Source of the DNA: PHAA01 sp963665865
GTDB lineage: Bacteria > Bacillota > Syntrophomonadia > Syntrophomonadales > Syntrophomonadaceae
DNA length: 64,000 bases
Reading direction: 5' to 3'
Assembly (NCBI GenBank): GCA_963665865.2
Contig: CAXXWF010000001.1
Location: forward strand, 1,054,001 to 1,118,000
Below are positions 7,484 through 15,659 of the stretch, one piece after another (within the stretch, counting starts at the first letter, position 1; every line of letters starts with the position of its first letter). The position numbers were made by a program, and so were the translations under genes. The notes under the pieces were generated by a model. That model was not told the origin of the DNA, did no database searches, and saw nothing but the letters and a program-made list of their open reading frames with translations.

Positions 7484-8713
7484 ATTAGCAAACGCAATAT
7501 CCTAGTTGGCTTAGATGTAGGGACCAGTGCGATCAAGGCTGCCCTGGGAGAAATTAACCATCTGAACGAAGTTCATGTACTGGGATTAGCGCATGTCCCC
7601 TCTTCAGGCTTAAGAAAAGGCAATATAATTGATATCGAAAACACCGCGCGTTCGATCGATGCCTGCTTGAACGAATTGGAAAGATTAACCGGGTTGGAAA
7701 TCATGAGTACCATAACCGGTTTTTCAGGCATAAGTATCTCGGCCGTAAACAATCATGCAGTTATTGCCATAGGCAACACTAATTATGAAATAAGCAGCGA
7801 AGATAAAGATAGGGTTCTGCACTCGGCCCGGAATATCACCCTGCCTCCTGACAAAACTATTGTCCAAGTTATAGAGAGACAATATATTATTGATGGTTAT
7901 GATGGGGTCAAAGACCCGTTAGGAATGGTAGGAAACCGTTTGGAATCCGAAGTCCTAGTAATTATCGCGGCGATAGCTGCGCTGCAGAACTTACAGAGAA
8001 GCGCCCAGCGAATTAACCTCCATTTTGACCAAATTGTTTATAATCAAGTACTGGTCGCTGAGTCTGTTTTAATGCCTGCTGAGAAGGAAATGGGGGTAGC
8101 AGTTATTGACATGGGGGGAGGAACTACCGAGATAAGTGTCTTTAACCAGGGAACTATTCTAGCAACCTCAGTTCTGCCAATTGGTGGGGATTATATTACG
8201 AAAGATCTAGCCATTGTACTTAGGACATCTATTGAGGAAGCTGTTCGGATTAAAGAGAATTTTGGTATAGCAGCTCCAGAGCTAGCCAGTAATGAGGTAA
8301 TCATTAATATGCGCAATATTCAGGGAAGCGAAAGCAAACAAGTTTCCCAGCAATTGGTGGCAGATATTATTTCGGCACGGGTTATGGAAATGCTGGAGAT
8401 GATTTACACAGAATTACAGCAGCAGGCGGATATTGATAAAATGGCTGGTGGAATAGTTTTTACCGGTGGTGGGGCACAACTGGCCGGTTTAGTAGAATTA
8501 ATGGAAACCTATATGGATATTCCGGTACGTTTAGGAAGGCCTGAGAACATTAAAGGATTAAATGATGATATAAATCTGCCGCAAAATGCCGTAGCTCTAG
8601 GTGGTCTAATTTACGGTCTCAAAAATATGGAGCCGGTTTTGGTTGAAGTCGGACCAGGAGTATCCAGTATTTTTAATAAAATAATGTTTTGGTTTAAAGA
8701 TTTATTTTCTTAA
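7484..8713 (+). CDS. ftsA: Cell division protein FtsA, probable ATT start
   Basis: Actin-fold membrane anchor of FtsZ. The phosphate-1 motif LVGLDVGTSAIKAALGEI lies near the N-terminus, AVIDMGGGTTEISVF (phosphate 2) near residue 205, and TGGGAQLAG (adenosine loop) near residue 327; the C-terminus ends in an amphipathic FNKIMFWFKDLFS membrane-targeting helix. The homology begins upstream of the first ATG (7667 is an internal TTG, 7703 the first ATG) and no ATG, GTG or TTG is available in frame before the phosphate-1 motif. AAGGGGTG (7469-7476) sits 7 bases before ATT 7484, giving about 409 aa beginning (f)M-SKRNILVG, the normal FtsA N-terminus. Start by inference; the gene itself is certain. 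Confidence 0.93.
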   Translation: MSKRNILVGLDVGTSAIKAALGEINHLNEVHVLGLAHVPSSGLRKGNIIDIENTARSIDACLNELERLTGLEIMSTITGFSGISISAVNNHAVIAIGNTNYEISSEDKDRVLHSARNITLPPDKTIVQVIERQYIIDGYDGVKDPLGMVGNRLESEVLVIIAAIAALQNLQRSAQRINLHFDQIVYNQVLVAESVLMPAEKEMGVAVIDMGGGTTEISVFNQGTILATSVLPIGGDYITKDLAIVLRTSIEEAVRIKENFGIAAPELASNEVIINMRNIQGSESKQVSQQLVADIISARVMEMLEMIYTELQQQADIDKMAGGIVFTGGGAQLAGLVELMETYMDIPVRLGRPENIKGLNDDINLPQNAVALGGLIYGLKNMEPVLVEVGPGVSSIFNKIMFWFKDLFS

Positions 8714-8733
8714 TAATTGGAGGAGGGTAAAAG

Positions 8734-9801
8734 ATGCCATTGGATTTTGATGTAGAAATGCAGCGATTTGCCGACATTAAGGTCATAGGCGTGGGCGGTG
8801 GAGGCAGCAACGCCATAAACAGGATGATCGAAGCCAATTTAAAAGGGGTCGAATTTATTGCTGTAAATACCGATTCCCAAGCATTGTATCAGTCCAAAGC
8901 GGAGAAAAAGATACAGGTAGGGGGCAAACTTACCAAAGGGCTGGGTGCAGGTGCTGATCCAGAGATCGGCATGAAGGCGGCTCTGGAAAATGAAGATGAA
9001 ATTATTAAAGCCTTGCAGGGGGCTGACATGGTATTTGTGACAGCTGGCATGGGCGGCGGAACGGGCACTGGCGGGGCTCCGATAATAGCCCGGTTGGCTA
9101 AACAAATTGGGGCGCTTACAGTGGGCGTAGTTACCAAACCATTCTTATTTGAAGGTAGAAAAAGGAATATACAAGCTGAAAAAGGTATTCAGGCCTTGCG
9201 GGATGAAGTCGACAGCTTGATTACTATCCCTAATGACCGTTTGCTGCAGGTGGTGCAGAAAAACACCGGCTTGAATGATGCCTTCAGAATAGCTGATGAC
9301 ATTCTGAGACAAGGTGTACAGGGGATCTCCGATCTGATTGCCATACCTGGTCTGATCAATTGTGATTTTGCCGATGTACAGACCGTTATGAAAAATACAG
9401 GCTCAGCTTTAATGGGAATCGGCCAGGCCAAAGGTGAGAACCGAGCGGCCGAGGCAGCCCGCCAGGCCATTTCCAGTCCGTTGCTGGAGACCTCTATTGA
9501 GGGCGCTAAAGGGGTATTGTTTAATATAACCGGCGGAGAGGATCTGACCCTGTTCGAAATCCAAGAGGCGGCGGCAATTATTCATGAATCAGCTGATGCT
9601 GAAGCCAATATTATATTTGGTGCCAATACTGATGAGAGTCTGGGCGATGAGGTCAGAGTTACCGTCATTGCCACCGGATTTGATAGTCCACGACTGGCAC
9701 CCAGTGAACCTATGCAACGTTCGAGGACGGTTAAACCCCCGCATTCATTCTTGGACCGGAATGATCTGGAAATACCGCCTTTTGTATTAAAACACAAATA
9801 G
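8734..9801 (+). CDS. ftsZ: Cell division GTPase FtsZ
   Basis: Tubulin-like GTPase forming the Z ring. Tubulin signature GMGGGTGTGGAPIIA at about residues 104-118; N-terminal GVGGGGSNAINRM nucleotide loop near residue 20; T7 loop NCDFADV near 208. The C-terminal linker is short and the conserved FtsA-binding tail DLEIPPFVLKHK ends the protein. 355 aa. Start ATG with GGAGGAGGG upstream, 20 bases after ftsA. A strong terminator follows. Confidence 0.98.
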   Translation: MPLDFDVEMQRFADIKVIGVGGGGSNAINRMIEANLKGVEFIAVNTDSQALYQSKAEKKIQVGGKLTKGLGAGADPEIGMKAALENEDEIIKALQGADMVFVTAGMGGGTGTGGAPIIARLAKQIGALTVGVVTKPFLFEGRKRNIQAEKGIQALRDEVDSLITIPNDRLLQVVQKNTGLNDAFRIADDILRQGVQGISDLIAIPGLINCDFADVQTVMKNTGSALMGIGQAKGENRAAEAARQAISSPLLETSIEGAKGVLFNITGGEDLTLFEIQEAAAIIHESADAEANIIFGANTDESLGDEVRVTVIATGFDSPRLAPSEPMQRSRTVKPPHSFLDRNDLEIPPFVLKHK

Positions 9802-9841
9802 AAATACATAATTGCAACTAAATAATACTCAAGAATCATAG

Positions 9842-9878
9842 AAGGCTGGTCAGGCTTTTGCTGAGACCAGCCTTTTAT
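9842..9878 (+). terminator. Rho-independent terminator after ftsZ
   Basis: AAGGCTGGTC pairs with GACCAGCCTT, followed by TTATTG. Marks the end of the dcw block. Confidence 0.85.
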
Positions 9879-10327
9879 TGTCGCTAAAGCCTCGATTTTG
9901 TCATCAGGCTGTCAAGCATACAATCTTATGTACAGAACGTCTGGCTTCTTACTGGGCGTGTGCAGCCTTCGCCTATCACCCTTTGCAAGGATTTCAAACA
10001 TTTAACTTGTTCCCCGGACCAAAACCATGTTCCCCTCTGGTTAACGTGCATTAGATTTCGGGGCGTTTTATCGATCATTAATATGTTAAAGCAGGTATTT
10101 TCCATATTATTACCTTCTATCGATGGGAAAATATTGCAAACGGGCATTTAATAGGAAAATATGCCGGTTTACTATGGCAGTAAACAACAAATATAGCCGG
10201 CCTCATCTAGTATAATTTGGCACACATACTTGAATATTACAGCCATATTAGTTAAAGGAAGCAATATTTTGCCAGAGTGTGCCTTGTTTGTGAGTATGGT
10301 TTATTTTAGTTGAATATAGGTGATAGC
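9879..10327 (+). other. Intergenic region before spoIIGA, no gene recognised
   Basis: About 450 bases. Short ORFs on both strands (about 9926-10151) mirror each other and lack ribosome binding sites. A TATAAT at 10211-10216 could be a -10 element for spoIIGA, but no convincing -35 or clear Spo0A box was seen at standard spacing. No known RNA motif was recognised. Confidence 0.4.
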
Positions 10328-11209
10328 TTGGAACAACCAAAAGTTTATGCCGATGTTTCCTTTATAATCAATTTTTCTATGGATTTTATGATCCTCTGGG
10401 CAACAGCCAAACTCAGCGGAACACCGGTAAAATATAGACGACTCATGGGTGTAGCCATCTTGGGAGGGATATATGGCGCCGCCTATTTGGTGCCGGAGCT
10501 GAGCTTCTGGTATAGTCTGCCCATTAAAATCATATTCTCCTTCCTTATGATCATACTTGCCCTGTCACCACGGGAATGGCAGGAATTTAAGAAAAACATC
10601 ATTTATTTCTATGCGGTGAGCTTCTGTATGGCTGGCGCCACCATTGCAGTTTCCTGTCTAGGGGGAAAGCGTAACCCGGGGTTATCTTTTTATTATTGGT
10701 GCTTACTGGGGGGGATTGGTTGTGCGATCTTCCTGGGCAAGCAGGCGGGAAAATACCTTACCCATAAACTTCTGCCTGCCTTACTAAAATACCGGGTAGA
10801 ATTGCACTTCGAAAAAAAAACATGTACTGGAGAGGGATTTCTTGATACCGGCAATAGCTTGCGCGATCCTATTACCCAGCGCCCGGTTGTGGTGGCGGAA
10901 TATGATTTGGTAAAGGACTGTTTCCCTGATGATTGTAAAGCCGCTATCGAAAATTATGATGACGAGAATGACGTTCTCCAGGCCTTGAGTAAAAGCAGTT
11001 GGGCCAATCGTTTACGCCTTATTCCCTACACCTCAATAGGTCAAAAAAACGGATTAATGGTCGGTTTTCGCTGCGATGAAATGGTTGTCGATCCCGGCCA
11101 AATTAATCTGCTCTATAAAAACCTGGTGGTAGGTATATATCAGGACCGCCTTGGGGCTGCTGACAGTTATCAATTGCTTATTCCAGCAGAAATAATACAG
11201 AAAGTATAG
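10328..11209 (+). CDS. spoIIGA: Sporulation sigma-E factor processing peptidase SpoIIGA
   Basis: Membrane aspartic protease that removes the pro-sequence of sigma E in the mother cell after signalling from the forespore. Five N-terminal hydrophobic helices (about residues 5-150) precede a soluble protease domain with the catalytic D-T-G motif (FLDTGNSLRDP, Asp near residue 176). About 293 aa. TTG 10328 is preferred because AGGTGAT lies 5 bases upstream; TTG 10310 is an in-frame alternative without a site. It directly precedes sigE, as in Bacillus. Confidence 0.94.
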   Translation: MEQPKVYADVSFIINFSMDFMILWATAKLSGTPVKYRRLMGVAILGGIYGAAYLVPELSFWYSLPIKIIFSFLMIILALSPREWQEFKKNIIYFYAVSFCMAGATIAVSCLGGKRNPGLSFYYWCLLGGIGCAIFLGKQAGKYLTHKLLPALLKYRVELHFEKKTCTGEGFLDTGNSLRDPITQRPVVVAEYDLVKDCFPDDCKAAIENYDDENDVLQALSKSSWANRLRLIPYTSIGQKNGLMVGFRCDEMVVDPGQINLLYKNLVVGIYQDRLGAADSYQLLIPAEIIQKV

Positions 11210-11221
11210 GGGGAATGTTTG

Positions 11222-11944
11222 ATGAGATTTATGGAAAGGTTAGCTGCCTGGAGAATGATCTTGCTCAAGTGGTACATAAAGCGAAAAATGCCCCAATATG
11301 TGCATTATATTGGCTCGGCAGAGATACTGCCGCCCCCCTTAAAAGAGCAGGAAGAGGTATTTTTAATCAATAAACTAGACCAGGGTGATATGAGTGTGAA
11401 GAGTACCCTTATAGAACACAATCTGCGCCTGGTAGTTTATATAGCCAAGAAATTCGAAAATACCGGCATAAATATTGAGGATCTAGTATCAATCGGTACC
11501 ATAGGCTTGATAAAGGCAGTAAATACCTTTGAACCCAAAAAGAACATAAAACTGGCCACCTATGCTTCACGTTGCATTGAAAATGAAATATTAATGTATC
11601 TGCGGCGCAATCTGAAAAATCGAGCCGAAGTTTCTCTCGATGAACCGCTCAATATTGATTGGGATGGTAATGAACTTTTACTTTCCGATATATTGGGCAC
11701 CGAAGGCGACATGATTTATAAGAAAATTGAGGGAGAAGTAGAGAAGTCATTGCTATGGCAGGCTATGCATAAACTGAATACCCGGGAAAACACCATAATT
11801 AAATTACGATTTGGGTTAAACGACGGAACCGAGAAGACTCAAAAGGAGGTTGCCGATATATTGGGCATATCCCAATCCTATATCAGCCGCCTGGAGAAAA
11901 GAATTCTAAAACGCCTCCAGAGAGAAATACGTAAGATCGAATAA
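11222..11944 (+). CDS. sigE: RNA polymerase sporulation sigma-E factor precursor
   Basis: Early mother-cell sigma factor. A basic amphipathic pro-sequence (about residues 1-28, with RLAAWRMILLKWYIKRKM) precedes the mature start near HYIGSAE. Region 2 contains NLRLVVYIAKKFENTGINIEDLVSIGTIGLIKAV and region 4.2 ends with EVADILGISQSYISRLEKRILKRL. ATG 11222 follows an AGGGGGA site; a TTG at 11219 also fits. Cotranscribed with its activating protease 12 bases upstream. Length and motifs match Bacillus SigE. Confidence 0.97.
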   Translation: MRFMERLAAWRMILLKWYIKRKMPQYVHYIGSAEILPPPLKEQEEVFLINKLDQGDMSVKSTLIEHNLRLVVYIAKKFENTGINIEDLVSIGTIGLIKAVNTFEPKKNIKLATYASRCIENEILMYLRRNLKNRAEVSLDEPLNIDWDGNELLLSDILGTEGDMIYKKIEGEVEKSLLWQAMHKLNTRENTIIKLRFGLNDGTEKTQKEVADILGISQSYISRLEKRILKRLQREIRKIE

Positions 11945-11968
11945 CCTATAATTGTTTTCTCAAAAGCC

Positions 11969-11997
11969 AATGAGCCTGAAGAGAGGCTCATTTTTTT
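11969..11997 (+). terminator. Rho-independent terminator after sigE
   Basis: AATGAGCC, eight-base loop, GGCTCATT followed by seven T. Confidence 0.88.
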
Positions 11998-12116
11998 GCC
12001 TTAATACCAGGAATTACCAGATGGCGCCGAATAATAACTTACAGAAAAGCCAATAATTAATAATACATTGTGCCTAACCAATTAAGTCTTATGATTTTTG
12101 ACTTCTAAATGGACTA

Positions 12117-12261
12117 CCCCCCTACGGGGACTTCTAATGTGAACTTTGTTCACGATTAAGGTTGCACCCTACGGGCACCACTGATGTTCGCAAGGCTCAC
12201 AATTAATGTTGCCCCCTGCGGGGACTACTGATGTGAACTTTGTTCACGATTAAGGTTGCAA
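12117..12261 (+). repeat. Three tandem family A repeat units upstream of sigG
   Basis: Units at about 12117-12165, 12166-12212 and 12213-12261. Each begins with a CCC(T/C)(A/G)CGGG mini-hairpin, then an ACT(A/T)(C/A)TGATG-like stretch, a palindrome or its variant (GTGAAC TTT GTTCAC in units 1 and 3; GTTCGCAAGGCTCAC in unit 2) and ATTAA(T/G)GTTGC. Units 1 and 3 are nearly identical; unit 2 resembles the copies at 1899, 5006 and 51037. They fill most of the 360-base sigE-sigG gap; any sigG promoter must lie within or just after them. Confidence 0.75.
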
Positions 12262-12307
12262 CTATGTACTATACATTTTCCACTAGTAACTAGGAAGGGG
12301 TGGCTTT

Positions 12308-13078
12308 TTGATCACCAAAGTTGAGATTTGCGGGGTCAATACCTCCAAATTACCGGTATTAAAAAATGACGAAATGCGAAAGCTTTTTAACGAAATGCAG
12401 CAGGGCCAGACCCAGGCCCGGGAACGGTTGATTCACGGTAACCTAAGGCTGGTTCTGAGCGTAATCCAGCGGTTCAATAATAGAGGCGAATTTGTCGATG
12501 ATTTATTCCAGGTGGGATGTATTGGGCTTATTAAAGCTATTGATAATTTCGATTTGAGTCAGAATGTTAGGTTCTCCACTTATGCAGTTCCCATGATAAT
12601 AGGAGAAATTCGCAGGTATTTGCGAGACAATAATCCGGTACGGGTATCCCGATCCTTACGTGATATTGCTTATAAGGCTCTGCAGGTACGGGAGCGGCTC
12701 CTGGCGGATAATTCTACTGAACCAACCATTGCCCAGATAGCCGAGAAATTGGAAGTTCCGCGTGAAGAGGTGGTTTTTGCCCTTGATGCCATTCAGGAGC
12801 CGGTATCGCTTTTTGAACCTATCTACAATGATGGTGGAGACCCTATCCTGGTCATGGATCAGATTAGTGACGATAAAAACAGTGACTCCTTATGGTTGGA
12901 GTCTATAACTATAAACGAAGCAATGAAAAAATTAAACGAACGGGAAAAACACATCGTAGCGCTGCGTTTTTTTAATGGGAAGACTCAGATGGAAGTAGCA
13001 GACGAGATTGGAATATCACAGGCTCAGGTTTCAAGATTGGAAAAGGCCGCATTGAAACAGTTGAAAAAATATGTTTAG
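12308..13078 (+). CDS. sigG: RNA polymerase sporulation sigma-G factor
   Basis: Late forespore sigma factor. The N-terminus VEICGVNTSKLPVLKNDEM is the sigma-G signature (also the SpoIIAB/CsfB interaction region). Region 2 has GNLRLVLSVIQRFNNRGEFVDDLFQVGCIGLIKAIDNFD; region 4 ends EIGISQAQVSRLEKAALKQL. 256 aa. TTG 12308 is 8 bases after AGGAAGGGG. Downstream of spoIIGA-sigE as in Bacillus, but separated from sigE by a terminator and tandem repeats. Confidence 0.96.
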   Translation: MITKVEICGVNTSKLPVLKNDEMRKLFNEMQQGQTQARERLIHGNLRLVLSVIQRFNNRGEFVDDLFQVGCIGLIKAIDNFDLSQNVRFSTYAVPMIIGEIRRYLRDNNPVRVSRSLRDIAYKALQVRERLLADNSTEPTIAQIAEKLEVPREEVVFALDAIQEPVSLFEPIYNDGGDPILVMDQISDDKNSDSLWLESITINEAMKKLNEREKHIVALRFFNGKTQMEVADEIGISQAQVSRLEKAALKQLKKYV

Positions 13079-13095
13079 CCAGGGGGGAATGCAAG

Positions 13096-13239
13096 GTGAA
13101 AAGAAGTCTGTTATTGGTGTTCCTAACCGCACTGATATTGGCTATATTGGTGCCTCTTTCTATCAACATAACGCAGAGTGAACCGGCCTTCACCCGCGAC
13201 AACTTGATCTTTATTCATACCGCCGCCAATAGTCAGTAG
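13096..13239 (+). CDS. Small membrane peptide (47 aa) downstream of sigG
   Basis: GTG 13096 to TAG 13239, with AGGGGGGAA about 7 bases upstream of the start and only 17 bases after the sigG stop. MKRSLLLVFLTALILAILVPLS is a single hydrophobic helix or signal anchor, followed by a polar tail ending in HTAANSQ. I do not recognise the family. The strong ribosome binding site and the tight spacing argue that it is translated, perhaps together with sigG in the forespore; sporulation role is inference. Confidence 0.6.
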   Translation: MKRSLLLVFLTALILAILVPLSINITQSEPAFTRDNLIFIHTAANSQ

Positions 13240-13247
13240 CTATTAAT

Positions 13248-13280
13248 GGTGCCAGGCACTAAACTAACTAAATTATTATG
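13248..13280 (+). repeat. GGTGCCAGGCAC-type short repeat, copy 1
   Basis: GGTGCCAGGCACTAAACTAA and following bases match 56003-56035 (GGTGCCAGGCACCTAACCAA...). Contains the near palindrome GTGCCAGGCAC. Confidence 0.55.
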
Positions 13281-13288
13281 AGTACAAA

Positions 13289-13330
13289 TGCCTCCTATCA
13301 CCCGGTAACGGGCAATAGGGGGCATGATTA
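13289..13330 (+). terminator. Terminator after the sigG unit
   Basis: TGCCTCCTAT-CACCCG-GTAA-CGGG-CA-ATAGGGGGCA forms a long stem, followed by a moderately T-rich stretch. It lies between the sigG unit and the convergent gene at 13358-13777. Confidence 0.65.
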
Positions 13331-13357
13331 TTTTTGGGGAAGGCTGAATTAAACTTT

Positions 13358-13777
13358 CTATTTCATCAAATTTGGACACTTGGCCTTTAGTATATTTACA
13401 AATACATCCTTCTTATCTGGAGAGACCAAGAGTGAATAATAGGTAGTGTCCTTCTTATATCCTAGATCCAGTCGGTCTGCGGACAATGCTGGTCCTTTAA
13501 CAAAAAAATAATCAGCGATAGTATCATTCGGTTGAATTTTAGTGATTTGCGAGAACGGTATCTTCCACGTCAGTGGTCCGCTTCGAACCATTAGTTGTTC
13601 TTCAGTAATTGTATAGTTAGTACCAATGCCTATCCAAATAATTAAAATGACTGCCATTGCTAATAAAATCCTTAATAGTATCGGTGAACTGCTATCTAAT
13701 GTGCCATTTATACATACAACAATACCAATTATCCCAAGTGCGACCATCCACCAGTCTCTTTTGGAAGAAAAAAACAT
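13358..13777 (-). CDS. Bacterial PH-domain membrane protein (bPH_4/DUF1200-like)
   Basis: 139 aa on the minus strand. Two adjacent hydrophobic helices (about residues 8-25 and 34-52) precede a domain with YTITEEQLMVRSGPLTWKIPFSQITKIQP, the usual signature of bacterial pleckstrin-like (PF06713-type) proteins. Start at the ATG complementary to 13775-13777 because TTGGAGG lies 9 bases upstream of it; a longer reading frame begins 19 codons earlier without a site. Function unknown; the family is commonly found in mobile or accessory patches. It is convergent with sigG. Confidence 0.72.
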   Translation of the reverse strand: MFFSSKRDWWMVALGIIGIVVCINGTLDSSSPILLRILLAMAVILIIWIGIGTNYTITEEQLMVRSGPLTWKIPFSQITKIQPNDTIADYFFVKGPALSADRLDLGYKKDTTYYSLLVSPDKKDVFVNILKAKCPNLMK

Positions 13778-13938
13778 TATGACTGCCTCCAATGCCACCC
13801 TATTATACTTTAAACGACCCACTCTTACTAACATTTATTGTATTATACATTAAATAGTAAGCCCATAATATACTTTTAAGGTATAATGTGGTAGACGAGA
13901 CATTTAATAGTATAGAGAATTATCAGGAGGTAACTAAA

Positions 13939-14157
13939 ATGAATACTACTATTCCTATCCAAGCTCCCATGGGCGCTCCCCCCTCGTTTCCGAATTTTTA
14001 TGTTTTAGCTTGGTCATTACTAAATTTTGCAATACTCGTTGCTATTGTGGTGCTTATATTTCGATACTTTAAACAGAAAAATGACTATCGGAATCAATTA
14101 TTAAATAGGCTGGATAGCTTAATATCATTACTTCAGCATAGGAAAAATGACAACTAA
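13939..14157 (+). CDS. Small single-span membrane protein (72 aa), unknown function
   Basis: ATG 13939 preceded by AGGAGGTAACTAAA. A Pro-rich luminal or external N-terminus (TTIPIQAPMGAPPSFPNFY), one membrane helix (about residues 25-42, LLNFAILVAIVVLIFRYF) and a basic tail with a short coiled-coil tendency (LLNRLDSLISLLQH). No family recognised. A TATAAT at 13882-13887 lies upstream. Followed by a hairpin repeat and a terminator. Confidence 0.6.
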   Translation: MNTTIPIQAPMGAPPSFPNFYVLAWSLLNFAILVAIVVLIFRYFKQKNDYRNQLLNRLDSLISLLQHRKNDN

Positions 14158-14158
14158 G

Positions 14159-14190
14159 AGGCAAGTGGGAGAACCGTCCCCACTTGCTCA
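14159..14190 (+). repeat. AGAACCGT-loop hairpin repeat (family E), copy 1
   Basis: GCAAGTGGG, loop GAGAACCGT, CCCCACTTGC. The loop GGAGAACCGTCCCC recurs at 20624-20660 with a different stem sequence. Confidence 0.6.
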
Positions 14191-14213
14191 TGTCGTACTG
14201 CGTGAGTCAAATT

Positions 14214-14238
14214 GTCCTGTGTAGACAGGACTTTTTTG
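14214..14238 (+). terminator. Rho-independent terminator
   Basis: GTCCTGT-GTAG-ACAGGAC followed by TTTTTTG. Ends the 72-aa membrane protein unit, just before the methyltransferase. Confidence 0.85.
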
Positions 14239-14273
14239 TGTTAAAATTTCAATAAAATGAGCGGAGATGTGGC

Positions 14274-15635
14274 ATGGATAATAAAAGACCGGCACGTCTG
14301 GTGTGGGACACTGCGTTTAATGAGGAATGTTGGCAGACAGAACACCCCGTCCGGGAGATACAAAGGGTATTAATTAATCCGGTTTTTGATGACCAGGCTT
14401 ACTTTGAAGAAATAGAAGTTCCAGCCAAGTCCGATAATATAGACAATCTATATTATTACGGCGACAATTATGATTTACTCTGTAATCTAGCTCAATCAGA
14501 AGATAATAAAAAAATTGACCTCATCTATATTGATCCACCATATATGAGTGAACTCGATTATCATTCCAACATAAGCATCGGTAATGACTCCCATATACAA
14601 CAGATCAATCGAGATGCATTTCAGGATAGATGGCCGCTGGGGCTGGATTCCTATTTGGACATGATGTATTGCCGTCTCAAATTGATGCGACGGGTGCTGG
14701 CCGATACGGGCAGCATATTTGTGCACGTAGATTGGCACGCCAGTCATTATGTCAGAGTGCTTTTGGACGAAATATTTGGACGGGAAAATTTTATCAATGA
14801 AATTGTCTGGTGCTTTTCCGGGGGAAGCAGTTCCCGCAAGTATTTTCATCGCAAACACGATTTGATCTTCTGGTATGCCCATAGTTCTAATTATGTATAT
14901 AACCCGCAGCATCGTCCGTATACCCAGGGGACCATAGAACGCGGGCTGACCAGTGTAAAGGGCGACCGTTATAAGCTGCATGAAGAAGGAGCTCTAATGC
15001 AGGATTGGTGGGTTGATGTCAATAAAATATTAAGCCCTACCGCCTACGAAAACCTTAAATTTCCCACCCAAAAACCCAAAGAGTTAATTAAGCGGCTAGT
15101 TGCCTCGGCATCAAAGCCAGGTGATGTGGTGGCTGATTTCTTTTCCGGGTCCGGTAGTCTCGCGGAAGTGTGCAATGAGATGGGAAGGTACTGGATATTA
15201 TCTGATAACAGTAAACTAGCCCTGCAAACCTGTTTTTACCGTCTTATAAGGTCAGGATCGCCACCATTTGTCATTATGGGCGATTCTGCTGAACAAGATG
15301 GCGGCGAACTGATACTAATGAAACCAATTGTGCAAGTTGTTGACGAGAAAAAAATTCTGGTTAATATCGGCATTAAAAATTTTAACCCAGCTAATTTGGA
15401 TAGACAACCTATTAAAGATGATTTTGCCGACTATATCGAGTTCTGGGAAATTGATCCGAATTATAATGGTGAATATTTTAATTCACGCTATCAAGTGGTC
15501 AGAGAGAAACAGAGATATAAGGCAACCATAGCTTTGAATATAGTTTTTCCGACAGCAGCTGGCAACGATATAAAAATAGCAGTAAAGGTTTGGGACGTTT
15601 GGGCGAGGCAGACCATGGCACTCGTCAAGATTTAA
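14274..15635 (+). CDS. Orphan site-specific DNA methyltransferase (beta-class N6-adenine, PF01555)
   Basis: SAM-dependent DNA methyltransferase. Motif IV DPPY (IDLIYIDPPYMSELDY, about residues 84-90) precedes motif I FFSGSGSLAEV (about residue 288), the motif order of beta-class enzymes; DPPY favours N6-adenine. Between them is a target-recognition region with KFPTQKPKELIKRLV. About 120 residues after motif I (from about 330) form an extra domain, VQVVDEKKILVNIGIKNF onward, not typical of minimal enzymes. 453 aa, ATG 14274 with GCGGAGA upstream. No restriction endonuclease, Res subunit or specificity subunit is adjacent, so it looks like an orphan regulatory or host-protection methylase. Similarity to type III Mod proteins is possible. 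Confidence 0.85.
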   Translation: MDNKRPARLVWDTAFNEECWQTEHPVREIQRVLINPVFDDQAYFEEIEVPAKSDNIDNLYYYGDNYDLLCNLAQSEDNKKIDLIYIDPPYMSELDYHSNISIGNDSHIQQINRDAFQDRWPLGLDSYLDMMYCRLKLMRRVLADTGSIFVHVDWHASHYVRVLLDEIFGRENFINEIVWCFSGGSSSRKYFHRKHDLIFWYAHSSNYVYNPQHRPYTQGTIERGLTSVKGDRYKLHEEGALMQDWWVDVNKILSPTAYENLKFPTQKPKELIKRLVASASKPGDVVADFFSGSGSLAEVCNEMGRYWILSDNSKLALQTCFYRLIRSGSPPFVIMGDSAEQDGGELILMKPIVQVVDEKKILVNIGIKNFNPANLDRQPIKDDFADYIEFWEIDPNYNGEYFNSRYQVVREKQRYKATIALNIVFPTAAGNDIKIAVKVWDVWARQTMALVKI

Positions 15636-15659
15636 AGGTTTTGATATCCAACACTCTTA

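Noticed and set aside
9926..10151. Overlapping ORFs on both strands in the ftsZ-spoIIGA gap
   Set aside because: No ribosome binding sites, mutual antisense layout and low-complexity composition; no family recognised.
10205..10240. Spo0A-type spoIIG promoter
   Set aside because: Only a TATAAT is visible; no clear -35 or 0A boxes at expected distances, so not called.
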